From contig OY540817.1 of the NCBI GenBank assembly GCA_961205875.1, positions 3,445,001 to 3,509,000 of the forward strand: a stretch of 64,000 nucleotides of DNA, read 5' to 3'. The notes below the pieces were generated by a model. That model saw only the letters and a list, made by a program, of their open reading frames with translations, made no database searches and was not told the DNA's origin. Below, piece by piece: positions 23,922 to 34,368 of this stretch; the first letter of the stretch is position 1; each line of letters opens with the position of its first letter. The translations under genes were made by a program, and so were the position numbers. This stretch comes from Sialis fuliginosa. Lineage: Eukaryota; Arthropoda; Insecta; Megaloptera; Sialidae.

Positions 23922-24639
23922 CACAGTATAATTAGGTACTGTGTTAAAACCAGAAAATTAAAGGTAAGTATTTACTTCCTGTTGGTTTTATATTATCAAT
24001 TTATTTAAAGATATAATACCATTAGATAATACACAATTTATACAAACTAATTTTAATTAATACTGTGAAATTTATCAAACGTATTTCATTATTGTTTAAC
24101 AAATGTATTGAATAATATTTTCAAGATTCGGGTACCGTGTTTTCACAGTAGCAAATCAACAGAGTGGATACTGGAATGAAATTTAAAATTTTACGAGTTT
24201 GTTGACATAATTTAATTACTTTATAATACTTTTGGAGCTGTATGTGCGCCATTTCTCGATAATATTTTACTTCAGCACTTTATGACTTAAAGCGGAAGTG
24301 CCGAAGCGAGTTTTTCTAAAATAGTTTATTAATTTCATAAAGTTTTAAATTTGTAATTTATGCAATATTTATTGCGAAATTATATTTTATTTTGTATATA
24401 TACCTAAACTATACCTTTTACAGTATAAATTCACACTTATGAAACATAATTTCACATTAACGAAAACTGATTTCGCACAAATGAAATATAATTTCACATT
24501 AATGAAAACTTATTTCACACAAATGAAAACAGAATTCACATACTATTATAGAAAAATTAATTTTTTAACAAAATAATACATTTTTAAAGGTTTCCTATTA
24601 TATTAACCTTAGGACCCTACACAGGGGTTAATCAAATCC
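23922..24639. repeat. A+T-rich tract with a short minisatellite
   Basis: At about 24430-24540 the unit atgaaa..aatttcacattaa(c/t)gaaaact(g/t)atttc(g/a)cacaa is repeated about two and a half times (period about 44 bp). No coding frame was found. Confidence 0.55.
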
Positions 24640-25680
24640 CACAAAATTTAATAAGATCGTCCTGGTACAATGATACAGTATAATATCGTTCGACATGGAG
24701 CAATGTCTAGGTCATTTCAGGGTCAAAGTAGGAAAAACCGCTCGAAAATTCTGACAAAACAGTACATATCGATTTTTGGGGTTGCTGAATTAAAATTTAA
24801 GGTCCGTAGATTCCTACAATCTTAGTTTCAAAGTTATTTCAAGGTCAAATTTTTATTTTTACAAATCGCTAAATGATTCTGGTGAAAGGTGTATATAGGT
24901 TTCTCTGGTCGCTGATTCTAAATTTAACGTCCGTTGACCTCTATGAGGTCAGGTTCAAGGTCATTTTAAGGTCAAATTGGGAAATAGCACTCGAAAATTC
25001 TGACAAAACAGTACGTATAGGTTTTTGGGGTCGCTGTATTAAAATTTGAAGTACGTAGACCCCTACAATGTCAGTTTCAAGGTTATTTCAAGGTCAAATT
25101 TAAAAAATCGCTAAATGAATCTGGTAAAAGGTGGTATATAGGTTTCTCTGGTCACCGATTCTGAATTTGACGTCCGTTGACCTCTACAAGGTCAGGTTCA
25201 AACCTATATGTACTGTTTCGATCGATTTTTCCCACTTTTTCTTGAAATGACCTTGAACCTGACCTCGTAGAGGTCAACAGACATCAAATTCAGAATCAGC
25301 GACCAGAGAAACCTATATATCACCTTTTACCAGATTCATTTAACGATTTTAAAAAATAAAATTTTGATCTTAAAATGACCTTGAAAATGACATTGTAAGG
25401 GTCTACGGACCTCAAATTTTAATTAAGCGACCCCAAAACTTATATGTACTGTTTTGTCAGAATTTTCGAGCGATTTTTCCCACTTTGACCTTGAAATGAC
25501 CTTGAACCTGACCTTGTAGAGGTCAACGGATGTCAAATTCAGAATCAGCGACCAGAAAAACCTATATATCACCTTTTACCAGAATCATTTAGCGATTTTT
25601 AAAAATTTGACCTTAAAATGACCTTGAAACTGAGCTAACCAAGGTCAACGGACCTCAGATTCGGATTCAGGACGTCAAAA
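24640..25680. repeat. Inverted array rich in AGGTCA/TGACCT motifs
   Basis: Units of about 240 bp run forward to about 25205 and then in reverse to about 25680. Each contains caaggtca..aaggtcaaatt and ggtatataggtttctctggtc. Other shared pieces are gaattctgacaaaacagtac-like sequence and cgatttttcccactttgacc. The two sides form a large imperfect palindrome. Every unit holds several AGGTCA or TGACCT hexamers, the half-site of nuclear receptors. Whether they bind anything is unknown. Confidence 0.7.
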
Positions 25681-28194
25681 TACATAAGAATACTATGGTC
25701 TCGTCAAATATTCATAAACTTTTGTTTTTTTGTAAACCTGTGATAATTATTCAGAGCAGGTAATTGGCTATTATTTTTTTAATATTTCTGGTTCTATGAA
25801 ACAACTGAATTGGATTAAAATAAAAAATACTCAACAATAAGATTTTAGTGTTACCATTTGCCAAAGAATTGACAAATTTTACTTTTTTATGGTGGGAATC
25901 GATTATACATGTCTTTGAGAATACATACAAACAGTTGTACAAAAATGAAGGTTTTACAAAAACTTTTATTGTTAATCAAAGACAAGCATGATTCCATTAT
26001 TAACAATTTAATAAAACAAAAACAGTTGAAGATATCAGGTCCTAATTTTCAGTGAATGTTCTATACTACAGAATGTTTATTTTCCAGGGGTATCAAATTA
26101 AAAACCTTTAAACTTTGTTAGTTATTAGAGCTTAAAAAGTGTGCCTTTTAATCAGCGTAGCTGATAAACAAATGAATTTTTTAATTTTTTTCAAAATATT
26201 CATAAACTTTTGTTTTTTTGTAAACCTGTGTAATTTGTGCTTGATTGTTAACACATGTATTATAATTCAATATACCTACATGCATTCTTCCTTGGATATG
26301 TCGTTTTACCAACGGTTTAAAGGAAATTCACTTAAAAAAACATTGCTAATGTGGCAATTTAAGAGATTTCATAACATTTTGGATATGCAAACCATGTCAA
26401 ACGATATTATGCTCCATCATTGCGTCAGGAAGACCTTATTGAAATGTGATATAATTAACATGTACATATATTTAATATTATAAGGAATAAAAAACGTTTT
26501 TTTTTATATTAATTTCACACTTGATAAATTAATTGTCCTATATCAGAGATGCTAGCGCTCCTCTTTTTTTGGGAAGTCTGCCCTAAAGTACCCTTTTATC
26601 AAAAAATCTTCTCTTTTTCCTCTTTTTTGACTGATTTCAAAGTATCTTATCTCAACTATAATAAATCCTTGTTCCATCGCTAATGTTTCTCGGTTTTAGT
26701 TTTGGTAATACAAAACTGAGCAAATTGATAATTTAAAACCACAAAATAATTTATAAACAGTGCAGATATTAATGAAACAAAAATGACGTTTACGTAGCCG
26801 TGACGTCATCCACTCTAACTGGTGTTTTATCTAACATGGCGGATTGCTGTATTTTGCGTTTTTATTTTAACAAAAATCATATAATCTCGCTTTTAATATA
26901 AAAAGAAATACATTTTTTAGAATCTTTTTAACTTATTTCATTATTTAAAATCATAATTTCAGTGATACTTTGTTACTGGCATCATGCCTATTCATTATAA
27001 ACGGTATTACATAAATCATACGATTAATTAAATATATCGGTCTGAACGCGGTGCGGTTAACGTTATATATCTTACAGTTTAAAATGATAATCAATTTGTT
27101 TTCCCGGCTGCTGTGTGCACACGATATTGTACAATTCTATTTACTGACCAAATTGGAAAACTTCGATCAATGCTAGACCTACTACATACACATGTTTTAT
27201 TAGTCTAGCTTTGTATAGAGCTTTTTCAATATGTCTCGTTATCGATCATTTATTTCATTTCATACAACCCATTTATATTTTCAGCAAGGAAAAAAAGCAC
27301 GCAGTTTGTTCAGAATTTTGCTTTTTTGTGTTCGATATTTGATTGATAATAACTGTATTTTTTCAATTACTGTAATTAGTCGTTGTTGAATCTATGTTGT
27401 AGCCTCGGGTGAAAACTGATAGTGGTGTAAATTACCCCCACCCTGGTTTTATTAACTCACCCCTCCCCCTCTCTAATTAAACCCGTGATTTGTATATCGC
27501 TACCATATCGGCACATTTTTAAATCGTGGTTTATTAATACTGTAATTTTACTGACATTAAGTAGGTATACATATACTGCCGTTCAAAAGTTTCCGGGCAC
27601 ATATTAAAATAATATTTTATTTGATTTTTACACTGATATTGACTAAATAAGTACAGTTTTATTTACTGCATGAGTATTTAAAATTAAACTTTGACCATGA
27701 GTCATTTTGAAAATACTGAAATTCAAGTAAAAATATACCAAATATAATTTTTCAGCGAATTTAACGTAAGGTGCAGTGGGGTAAGTGCATTAACGGGTTC
27801 TTTTTATTATAATACGAATGAAATTGTAATTGCTAATATGTAGTGAACTACTAAAAGTTAATACCAACTCTTCGATATAGATTTCGGACAATGAATGATG
27901 GTTTTACCCTTATTTTTATCAACCAGAACGAAGCAGCACATACATTGTAAATTGTACACACACTACTTTGAGGTACCCATAAACGTGCAATAATTCTTAA
28001 GGAAATTTTATATTATGTGTTGTTATTTTTGGTAGCTATAAAGAACATTGATTAAAGTACACATTAAATAAATAATTTATTTTAAATTTTTGAAATTTAT
28101 TGAGAAAAACACTAGTGGGGTCTTACCCCGTGGATACACGGCATGGGGCAAGTGCAGGTCTTTTTAAATGTTATTTTGAATATATACTAATAAC
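25681..28194. other. Long A+T-rich tract, no gene recognised
   Basis: Contains a 38-bp direct repeat (25706-25743 and 26188-26228), a Tc1-like end motif gccgttcaaaagtttccgggc at 27580, and ggggtaagtgc/ggggcaagtgc patches at 27777 and 28146. The 114-codon frame at 26139-26483 overlaps the second direct-repeat copy. It is leucine/isoleucine/phenylalanine-rich at its start and lacks family resemblance; it is probably chance. Confidence 0.45.
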
Positions 28195-28420
28195 AGAAAA
28201 AAATTAAAAATATACGAAAAAATAATCAGGTGCATCTTATAGAAAAATTTCGAACTAATATTTTTTAATAAAATTGTATAGAAATGAAATGGTTAATCAA
28301 TGCCAGGCTATTTATCTGAACACTTTTTGTTTATTGGTTTTTATTTAAATTGTTCAATAATTAACTACTTTTGGTGAATTTAGCACGAGAAAGCGCTGTG
28401 CATTTACTTGATACATGTTT
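28195..28420 (+). repeat. Repeat family B, 3' part
   Basis: Runs from aaaatatacgaaaaaataatc through ttttaataaaattgtata and gtgaatttagcacgag to gcatttacttg, matching the 3' end of the other B copies. Confidence 0.7.
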
Positions 28421-28769
28421 TTTTTTCTTTAATGAAAATTAACAATATATTCATAAAAAAAAGAATCTTAAATAACACTGTATCATGACATAATTAACAG
28501 TAACTGTATTGCCGTGTTTATGTAAAACGAAGCTAAATGTAAAAATTGAGAAAAATGGCATTAAAGTTTTTGGCATTCTACAGTGTCCATTTTACGTTAT
28601 GTTAATATATGATGGTTTTTCAGGTCCCAGAGGGTGATTTTATACTAATGTCTCATTCTTCTTTTTCTTATTCTACATGCATTTTCAGACAGCTCCTTCG
28701 TTGTTGTTTTTTTTCCTTGGTGTATGTGTTGTGCGTGTGTCTGTGTGTTAGGGAGTACAGGGACACAAG

Positions 28770-28817
28770 ATGGAAGCTGGAGAAAACAAACAGGGCGGCC
28801 GGGATAATAAGAATTAT
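28770..28817 (+). CDS. Candidate first coding exon
   Basis: An ATG in a good Kozak context (cacaagATGG) opens 16 codons reading MEAGENKQGGRDNKNY, ending exactly at a GTAAGG donor (28818), phase 0. Base composition here is clearly less A+T-rich than around it. The upstream cagggacacaag and tgtgcgtgtgtctgtgtg region would be 5' UTR. Overlapping longer frames on both strands are shadows. The evidence is only start context, donor and composition, so chance is possible. No downstream partner exon was identified. Confidence 0.3.
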
Positions 28818-28859
28818 GTAAGGAGTCACTGAGGTTATTCACATTGTAGAACTTATAGA

Positions 28860-29250
28860 GGATTTATATATTGGTGTTTTGTTGATTGGGTCGATTTATC
28901 TTTGATAGTGACACCAGTCTTGGCAAGGACCCCAGTAATGGAAAATTTTTAATTAAATGTATTGAATTAGAAATATGTGTTGATATTTGAATACTTATAC
29001 CATTTCTGAATATTAATCTATATATACATACATTTAACATCATAAGCAAGTGTCCATCACTGCGTACTCGTTACTGGTTTTACCTTTGCCATTACTGGAG
29101 AAAAAACATGAAGCTATAATTTAAAAAGCAAACTATATTTGCTGACTTTGGTAATTAAATTGATTAAATAAAGAGTTACTTGTTTAATTAGTAACATGAG
29201 TTCATGAGAATTACAAAAAACAAGCTCATTAATAAAAAAAAAAAAACGTT
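28860..29250 (-). repeat. Dispersed repeat family A, copy 2
   Basis: Inverted relative to copy 1. Landmarks are gacaccagtcttgg, agcaagtgtccatcactg, gttactggttttacc and catgagttcatgagaattac. The left half (aattagaaatatgtgttgatatttg) also matches the 41660 copy, showing that the family extends beyond the core. Confidence 0.75.
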
Positions 29251-30329
29251 TATAATAATAAATAATGTTATATCACATATAACGATTTTATTGACATATA
29301 ATGACCTAAAACCTCGAAGTTAAAATAAATATTAATTAATAAATTGTCAGTGTTTCATATATTACTTGCCATGATTACTACATACCATTTCTCAGCCTTT
29401 TTAGTGTTTTAAATTAGTTGGTGGTTTTTGTAAAAAAAATGTTCGTATATACCTACAGCAAAAAGCTTTCATTTAATTTCAATATAAAAATGATATAGAT
29501 GAAACACTAACTCTTTTGAAAAACATATACATATGTAGGTATCTATTATACTACATATATTGTTCTGTTTTTACTCTGTATTTTAAAATAACAGACAGGA
29601 GTAAAAAAATATGTACAAATGTACATATTTATTGTACAAACAATATTTTCTACAAAATGTTTTTCAATTATTTAACTTCACAAAACATATTACAATAATT
29701 AATGAACTGCGAAATTTTATTATACATTCAGTTGAATTAACTTCTTTTGAGATACGATACGTATTATTTAAAATTCACGTCAGTAACATAAATAGTTTCA
29801 ATTTCACAAAAAGATAAAATAATCTATCCTTTATAAAATCACTCGAGGGAATTGTTACTTGAGCATTTAATGCCAGACAATCTTATACATAGACAACAAC
29901 ATTATATATATCTATAATAAATAAATCGACTAGACATACTGTTAGACAAAATATTTACAAGCAAACTGATCTATTTACGTACAATAACGATTCCTTGTGT
30001 GTTTGAATGTTAATTGAACTAATGTAGATGGATTAGAGAAAACCACTAGTTAATTAATTATTTAATAATTAGTTTATCAGATGATTTAGTAATGAGAGAA
30101 CATTGTTGTGGTTTCGAGTGTATGTATTTGTTAGTGAGGATTATGCTTACTGAAGTGATATTTTCAAAATTGTAGTTTTTAACACATAATTATCTATAAT
30201 TAAATTAGAATGAGAAGAATGAAAAATTTATAAATATTTTATTATGGAATTTTTAAAGCAAAGGATCCCACACAAAATCAGTGGACATTGGCTGAAATTG
30301 TATCGATTGTTGGAAAAGTCATGACGCAT
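29251..30329. other. A+T-rich tract, no gene seen
   Basis: Short frames at 29516-29817 and 30228-30494 have lysine/isoleucine/asparagine-rich composition expected of random A+T-rich DNA. No repeat partner was identified within the window. Confidence 0.5.
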
Positions 30330-31050
30330 TTTGCTTCTTCGCAATATCGAAGATACGAGAAGCTTTGTGATCGTTTTATAATGAGACAAAAAATTGTTCT
30401 CCAAAATTTTAAATTGATCTTTCCATTTTAGGTTAAGATAAATACTTTTCGTTTCGTGTTTGTCCTCCGAATCCTTGTCACACGCAGAACTCATGAACCA
30501 CTGAACCGATGTTAATTAAACTTGGTCGGATGGTTGGGTCTGGCTTGAGGACGGTCCCATTTCAAAATCATCAAAGTCGTGTGTTAAGGGGGAGGGGTGA
30601 CACACCAAAATATTTATTTTTTCAAGATATCTCAAGAACGACACATGTTACGTGAAAATTTTGTAGAGAATTTAATTTCCTATAATATAGGTCTACAAAG
30701 ATTGTTGTAAAATATTCCCTTACAAAGATTTATCTCGATTTGCTTTAAGAAATCGTCGTTTGTTTTTTTAAATTGATATTTACTTGACGTTTTTTTTATT
30801 TTGACGTTTACATAAATTTTGATTGAAATTGTCAAAAAATTTAAAATATACGAAAATTAATTAGATGCGTCTAAAGCAAAATTTCGAACTAACATTTTTT
30901 AGTAAAATAGTATAAAAATTAAATGGTTAACCTATGCTGGCAATTTATCTATCACTTTATCGGTTTTTAATTAAATTGTTGAATAATTAACTACCTTTGG
31001 TGAATTTAGCACGAGGAAGCACTGTGCATTTACTTGGAAGATGTTTTTCT
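30330..31050 (+). repeat. Repeat family B, near full-length copy
   Basis: A model copy of about 720 bp. In order it contains gcttcttcgcaatatcgaag, ttttaaattgatctttcc, ccttgtcacacgcagaactc, ttgaggacggtcccatttc, gatatctcaagaacgacac, ttttaataaaatagtata-like sequence, gtgaatttagcacgaggaag and cactgtgcatttacttgg. The gcttcctcg near the 5' end and cgaggaagc near the 3' end are inverted, but conserved sequence continues past both. No protein is encoded. The class is unresolved (non-autonomous DNA element or SINE-like). Confidence 0.75.
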
Positions 31051-31139
31051 ATGTTTTTCAAAGTCATTAATTCATGAAAAGAACGAAGATGAATCAATTG
31101 TATACTGTCCATTTTTTTCGATAACCTTTTCTCATCTTT

Positions 31140-31720
31140 CAGTGAGTTTCATAATTCCTAGTACATAGAAGAACCTGTCTTTATCGACGAAAATCTAAAC
31201 AAGGTGCTGATTTACGGCCTCAACGGAATTGAACTTTACACCACGCAAGGAGTTTTAAAGAGCCCGAAACAAGTGGAAGTCTGATGACGTAAGATCAGGC
31301 GAGTATGGCGGGTATAGCAATACATCCCATCCAAGATTCAACTGCTTTTGACGGATGATTAAAAAAATTTGATTTCGCAATGTCGTGATGAAACACCAGT
31401 ACTTTACGATTAACGAGCTCTGGATGTTTTTGGATGATGAATTCGTCCAAACTGTCCAATTGATTGTTGGTTGCTTGGTAGGAGCTCAAAAAACACGACA
31501 CCTAACCGAGGAATGTCGTTGAGATCAAAATCACAAACAAGAAATTTTCTAAACCATCGTTGGCACTGACGTTCTTGTAGATCATTTTCACCGTAAACGT
31601 TACACAACTTGCCCTTTACGGAAGTAAAATAATAAAATATGGCGAAAATGCACAGTTTGGTCTTCCATCTTTCGCCTGTTGTAAAATTTCCAAAACTCAA
31701 CCAAATTCGCTCATTTAAAA
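31140..31720 (-). pseudogene. Broken mariner transposase
   Basis: Two parts on the minus strand. The N-terminal DNA-binding half (about 31505-31650) reads KGKLCNVYGENDLQERQCQ and DFDLNDIPRLG, the second helix-turn-helix and linker of mariner transposases. It joins directly to the C-terminal catalytic part: FELLPSNQ, then LDEFIIQKHPELVNRK, VLVFHHDIAKSNF (second catalytic Asp) and LLYPPYSPDLTSSDFHLF (YSPDL motif with the third Asp). About 90 codons between the PRLG linker and the YELL block, including the first catalytic Asp, are deleted. Frames shift between blocks and a stop follows FRAL. It would be cut-and-paste transposase if whole; here it is dead. Confidence 0.85.
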
Positions 31721-31797
31721 TGAAGCTAGAACGGTCAAGTGTCAAATACAATAACAATAACATAAAGACGAATGACTCTACTATAAATTTTTTTACA

Positions 31798-32345
31798 AGA
31801 AATTCAATGCAAGCGTTCGAAAGCTTGTTCTTTTCTCTTGGAAATGCGTTTTTTTCATCCCCGTACGATTTTTTTGACCGCGTTATCCACTATCAAAGTA
31901 AAAATAACACTTTTGACTTTAAACTCCTGTATTTCCTGAAATAATGATCGCACAAAAATCGGCTTGATATCATTAGAAAGCTGAAAGTGTTTTCTATTAA
32001 ATGATTGCATATGATATCGTAAAAAAAATCTTAAATGTAAAAGTGTTTTTATTTAGTTAATAGTGTCCCAAAAAGTGACTCAAAATTGTTGAAAAAAGTT
32101 GCTGCGATTTTTTTTTCTTTGTGTTCACAGCTGTTAAATATTTGAGAGAGTCTGTAGAGTACAAAATCAATTTTGAAAAAATGTCTCGAAGACATTTTTT
32201 GAACCATTTTTAAAGCAAAAAAATTAAAAGCGATATTAAAATGTAAATTTTACGCAGTCAAAAAAAATCGTACGGGGATGAAAAAAAACGCATTTTCAAA
32301 AGAAAGGAACAAGCTTTCGAACGCTTGCTGAATTTCTTGTCAAAA
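31798..32345. mobile_element. Foldback element beside the mariner remnant
   Basis: The left arm 31798-31885 (gcaagcgttcgaaagcttgt, ccccgtacgattttttt) and right arm 32255-32345 (aatcgtacgggg, acaagctttcgaacgcttg) are inverted copies. The spacer of about 370 bp is A+T-rich. The 101-codon plus frame at 31639-31944 crosses arm and mariner sequence and is not a gene. Confidence 0.6.
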
Positions 32346-33250
32346 AATTTTGCAAAAATTTTATGCTTTTTAAGTTTATAAAAAATGAAGAGATAATTTT
32401 TCGAACTCTTTTTACCTTTGGTACAGAGCAGCAGGGGATGATAAAAGTTATTGATTCAAAAACTAGAATGTACAAGCTTACGAATGAGCTTTGGATCATG
32501 CAAATCAAATTATTTTCTGCTGAGATATAACTGTTTGAAAATTCGTAAAAAATTTGCTTTTTAAAAATTATCCTTTAATTTTCTTGATGAGTGTATATAA
32601 TATGAATTAATTTATAAGTATTAACCGGTTCAAACACTTCAATTCGGTTTGTAGTTCAGAAAAAATGTCAATTCTGTTCGGCGATTTACATCTCTGACAA
32701 TAATAAATGTTCTATATGAATTTTCATACATAAAAATACTACAGAAGCCTTACATTTCATATTGTATCAATTTCATGATTTTCAATTATTGAAATGACAA
32801 TATTAATTTCGTTTTAAATTAACTCATTTCAAATAATGACCATAACGATGAAATTAAAAAACATTACTTGATATTTTTCTACAGAGTATTGTGTAATAAA
32901 TATCTAGATGGTATCAGGACGAATCCGCTGACTGGTGTACATTATTGATTTTAGATTCGTTTTTTACGAACCACCAAATGTGTGTGAGTGTGTTGCAACA
33001 CATACAACCCGCCCAATCGGTGACATGCAGTTGACAATGTCTCATCAATGGTAATATCGAATATTTCGCTCCCATATATCATGCGTGTGTCACCGCTTGG
33101 AAAAATAGTTATTAAAACTACAGTTTATTGCATTTTTCGAGCGTTATTCTTTTGTTTGAATCGTTAATGACAAATCAATATTTGTTTGATAGTATTGGTA
33201 ACGAGACAATTTCCCTAGTGGCTGTTTGCAGAACTAACGTATGCCAAATA
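32346..33250. other. Unique tract; mixed-composition segment near 32.9-33.1 kb
   Basis: Mostly A+T-rich. About 32920-33090 is less so (gaatccgctgactggtgtac, caacacatacaacccgccca, gtgtcaccgcttgg) and lies 1 kb upstream of the candidate first exon at 34065. It could be promoter or 5' UTR, but no motif proves this. Confidence 0.3.
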
Positions 33251-33993
33251 CAGACGGGACTCGTTTATTGTAAGTCTCGTTTATTTTTAAGTCTCGTTTA
33301 TCGTAAATGCCGAATTTCGTTTATTGTAAATTTTTTCTCCTGCTTCACCTCCCACCATTCTTGAGTCATAGCGTAAACGAACATATTTTTGAAATTTTTG
33401 TAGAATTAATTAGAGACACTTATCATCGTCGTCACTCGTCACCTTGCTCATATTCGAAATTAAAAGTAAAGTAAAATTATTTCACTATCACGATTAACTA
33501 TTAACGATAAATATTAAATACCAAGGTTTACATACATAGTTTCTATAGCTCCTTGACCAATCAGCGTTGGCGAAGACGTATTCAAATGTTATAAATGTAT
33601 AATAGAATATCAATTACAAAAAAATCCTTAATTTATTCTTGTTTTCGTATTTTTTGATATTTTAACAACACATACAATCAAAGAAGTACATACAAATTCG
33701 ACATTGCAAAATCATAGAAAGCTGTCATAAACTCAAAACCACAGAACGTATTACCAACTTAAGAATAGTAAAAATGACACTTCCCGAATAGACAAAATTG
33801 TCTGTGATAGCTTTTTCATGATTTTGCAATGTCGAATTTGTAATACATCTTCGTGGTGATGTCAATTCCCGCGCCAACGCTGATTGGTCAAGGATCTACA
33901 CATAACTTGGTGGGAGCCCCTCTCGACTTAAAATAAACGCAAATTTTTCGTGTCAAACGATTCAGAAGGTTTAAAATGAATGAGTCCCGACTG
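33251..33993. mobile_element. pogo/Tigger-like MITE with TA target
   Basis: TA (33249-33250) then CAGACGGGACTCGTTTATTG on the left; AATGAGTCCCGACTG then TA (33994-33995) on the right. CAG(T/A)CGGGACTCGTTTAT ends flanked by TA fit pogo/Tigger elements. Three gtctcgtttat units follow the left end. An inner inverted pair, ttgaccaatcagcgttggcg (about 33552) and cgccaacgctgattggtcaa (about 33871), shows a second palindromic layer. No transposase frame is present. Confidence 0.7.
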
Positions 33994-34064
33994 TACTTTC
34001 ATTTAGTTGTGTGATAAACAGAGCAAGTTCATTGTAATTTTTTATTCTATTAAAAAATTCTACT

Positions 34065-34158
34065 ATGATTTCATTATTAGATATCTACGAAGTAGTGAAA
34101 AATACTATAAGAGCTCTTCGCGAGGGTGAACAGTATTTTAAAAGTGGAATGTTGATGT
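34065..34158 (+). CDS. Candidate first coding exon
   Basis: ATG opens 31 codons plus one base and ends at a perfect GTAAGT donor (34159). The peptide begins MISLLDIYEVVKNTIRAL, then REGEQYFKSGMLM. It looks like a folded-protein N-terminus with an amphipathic helix, has a balanced charge pattern and is unlike the chance peptides around it. It starts 70 bp after the end of the pogo-like MITE and 200 bp before a large palindrome. No family was recognised; ALREGEQYFKSG is loosely reminiscent of helical segments in several TE-linked proteins, so a TE origin cannot be excluded. The next exon, needing a phase 1 acceptor, was not found. Confidence 0.42.
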
Positions 34159-34368
34159 GTAAGTGTTTCCTTTTTTATCATTATTCATATCCATCTTAAC
34201 GCTTCAATTGTCGTAATTTACCGCACAATTTGTTTGTTTATGTAAAAACATGAAAAAAATTATGAACAAAACGATAAGTTGTGTGTATATTCGTATTTTT
34301 ATCTGTCATTAGTTAGTTCTACGACTTGCCGCTAGGGAATCTTCTCAGTACCAATACTGCCAATAGTA

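Noticed and set aside
26139-26483. 114-codon plus-strand frame, one of the longest not explained by transposons
   Set aside because: Low-complexity hydrophobic start, no splice or Kozak support, no recognisable family. Overlaps one copy of a 38-bp direct repeat.
31639-31944. 101-codon plus-strand frame
   Set aside because: Made of antisense mariner sequence and a foldback arm.
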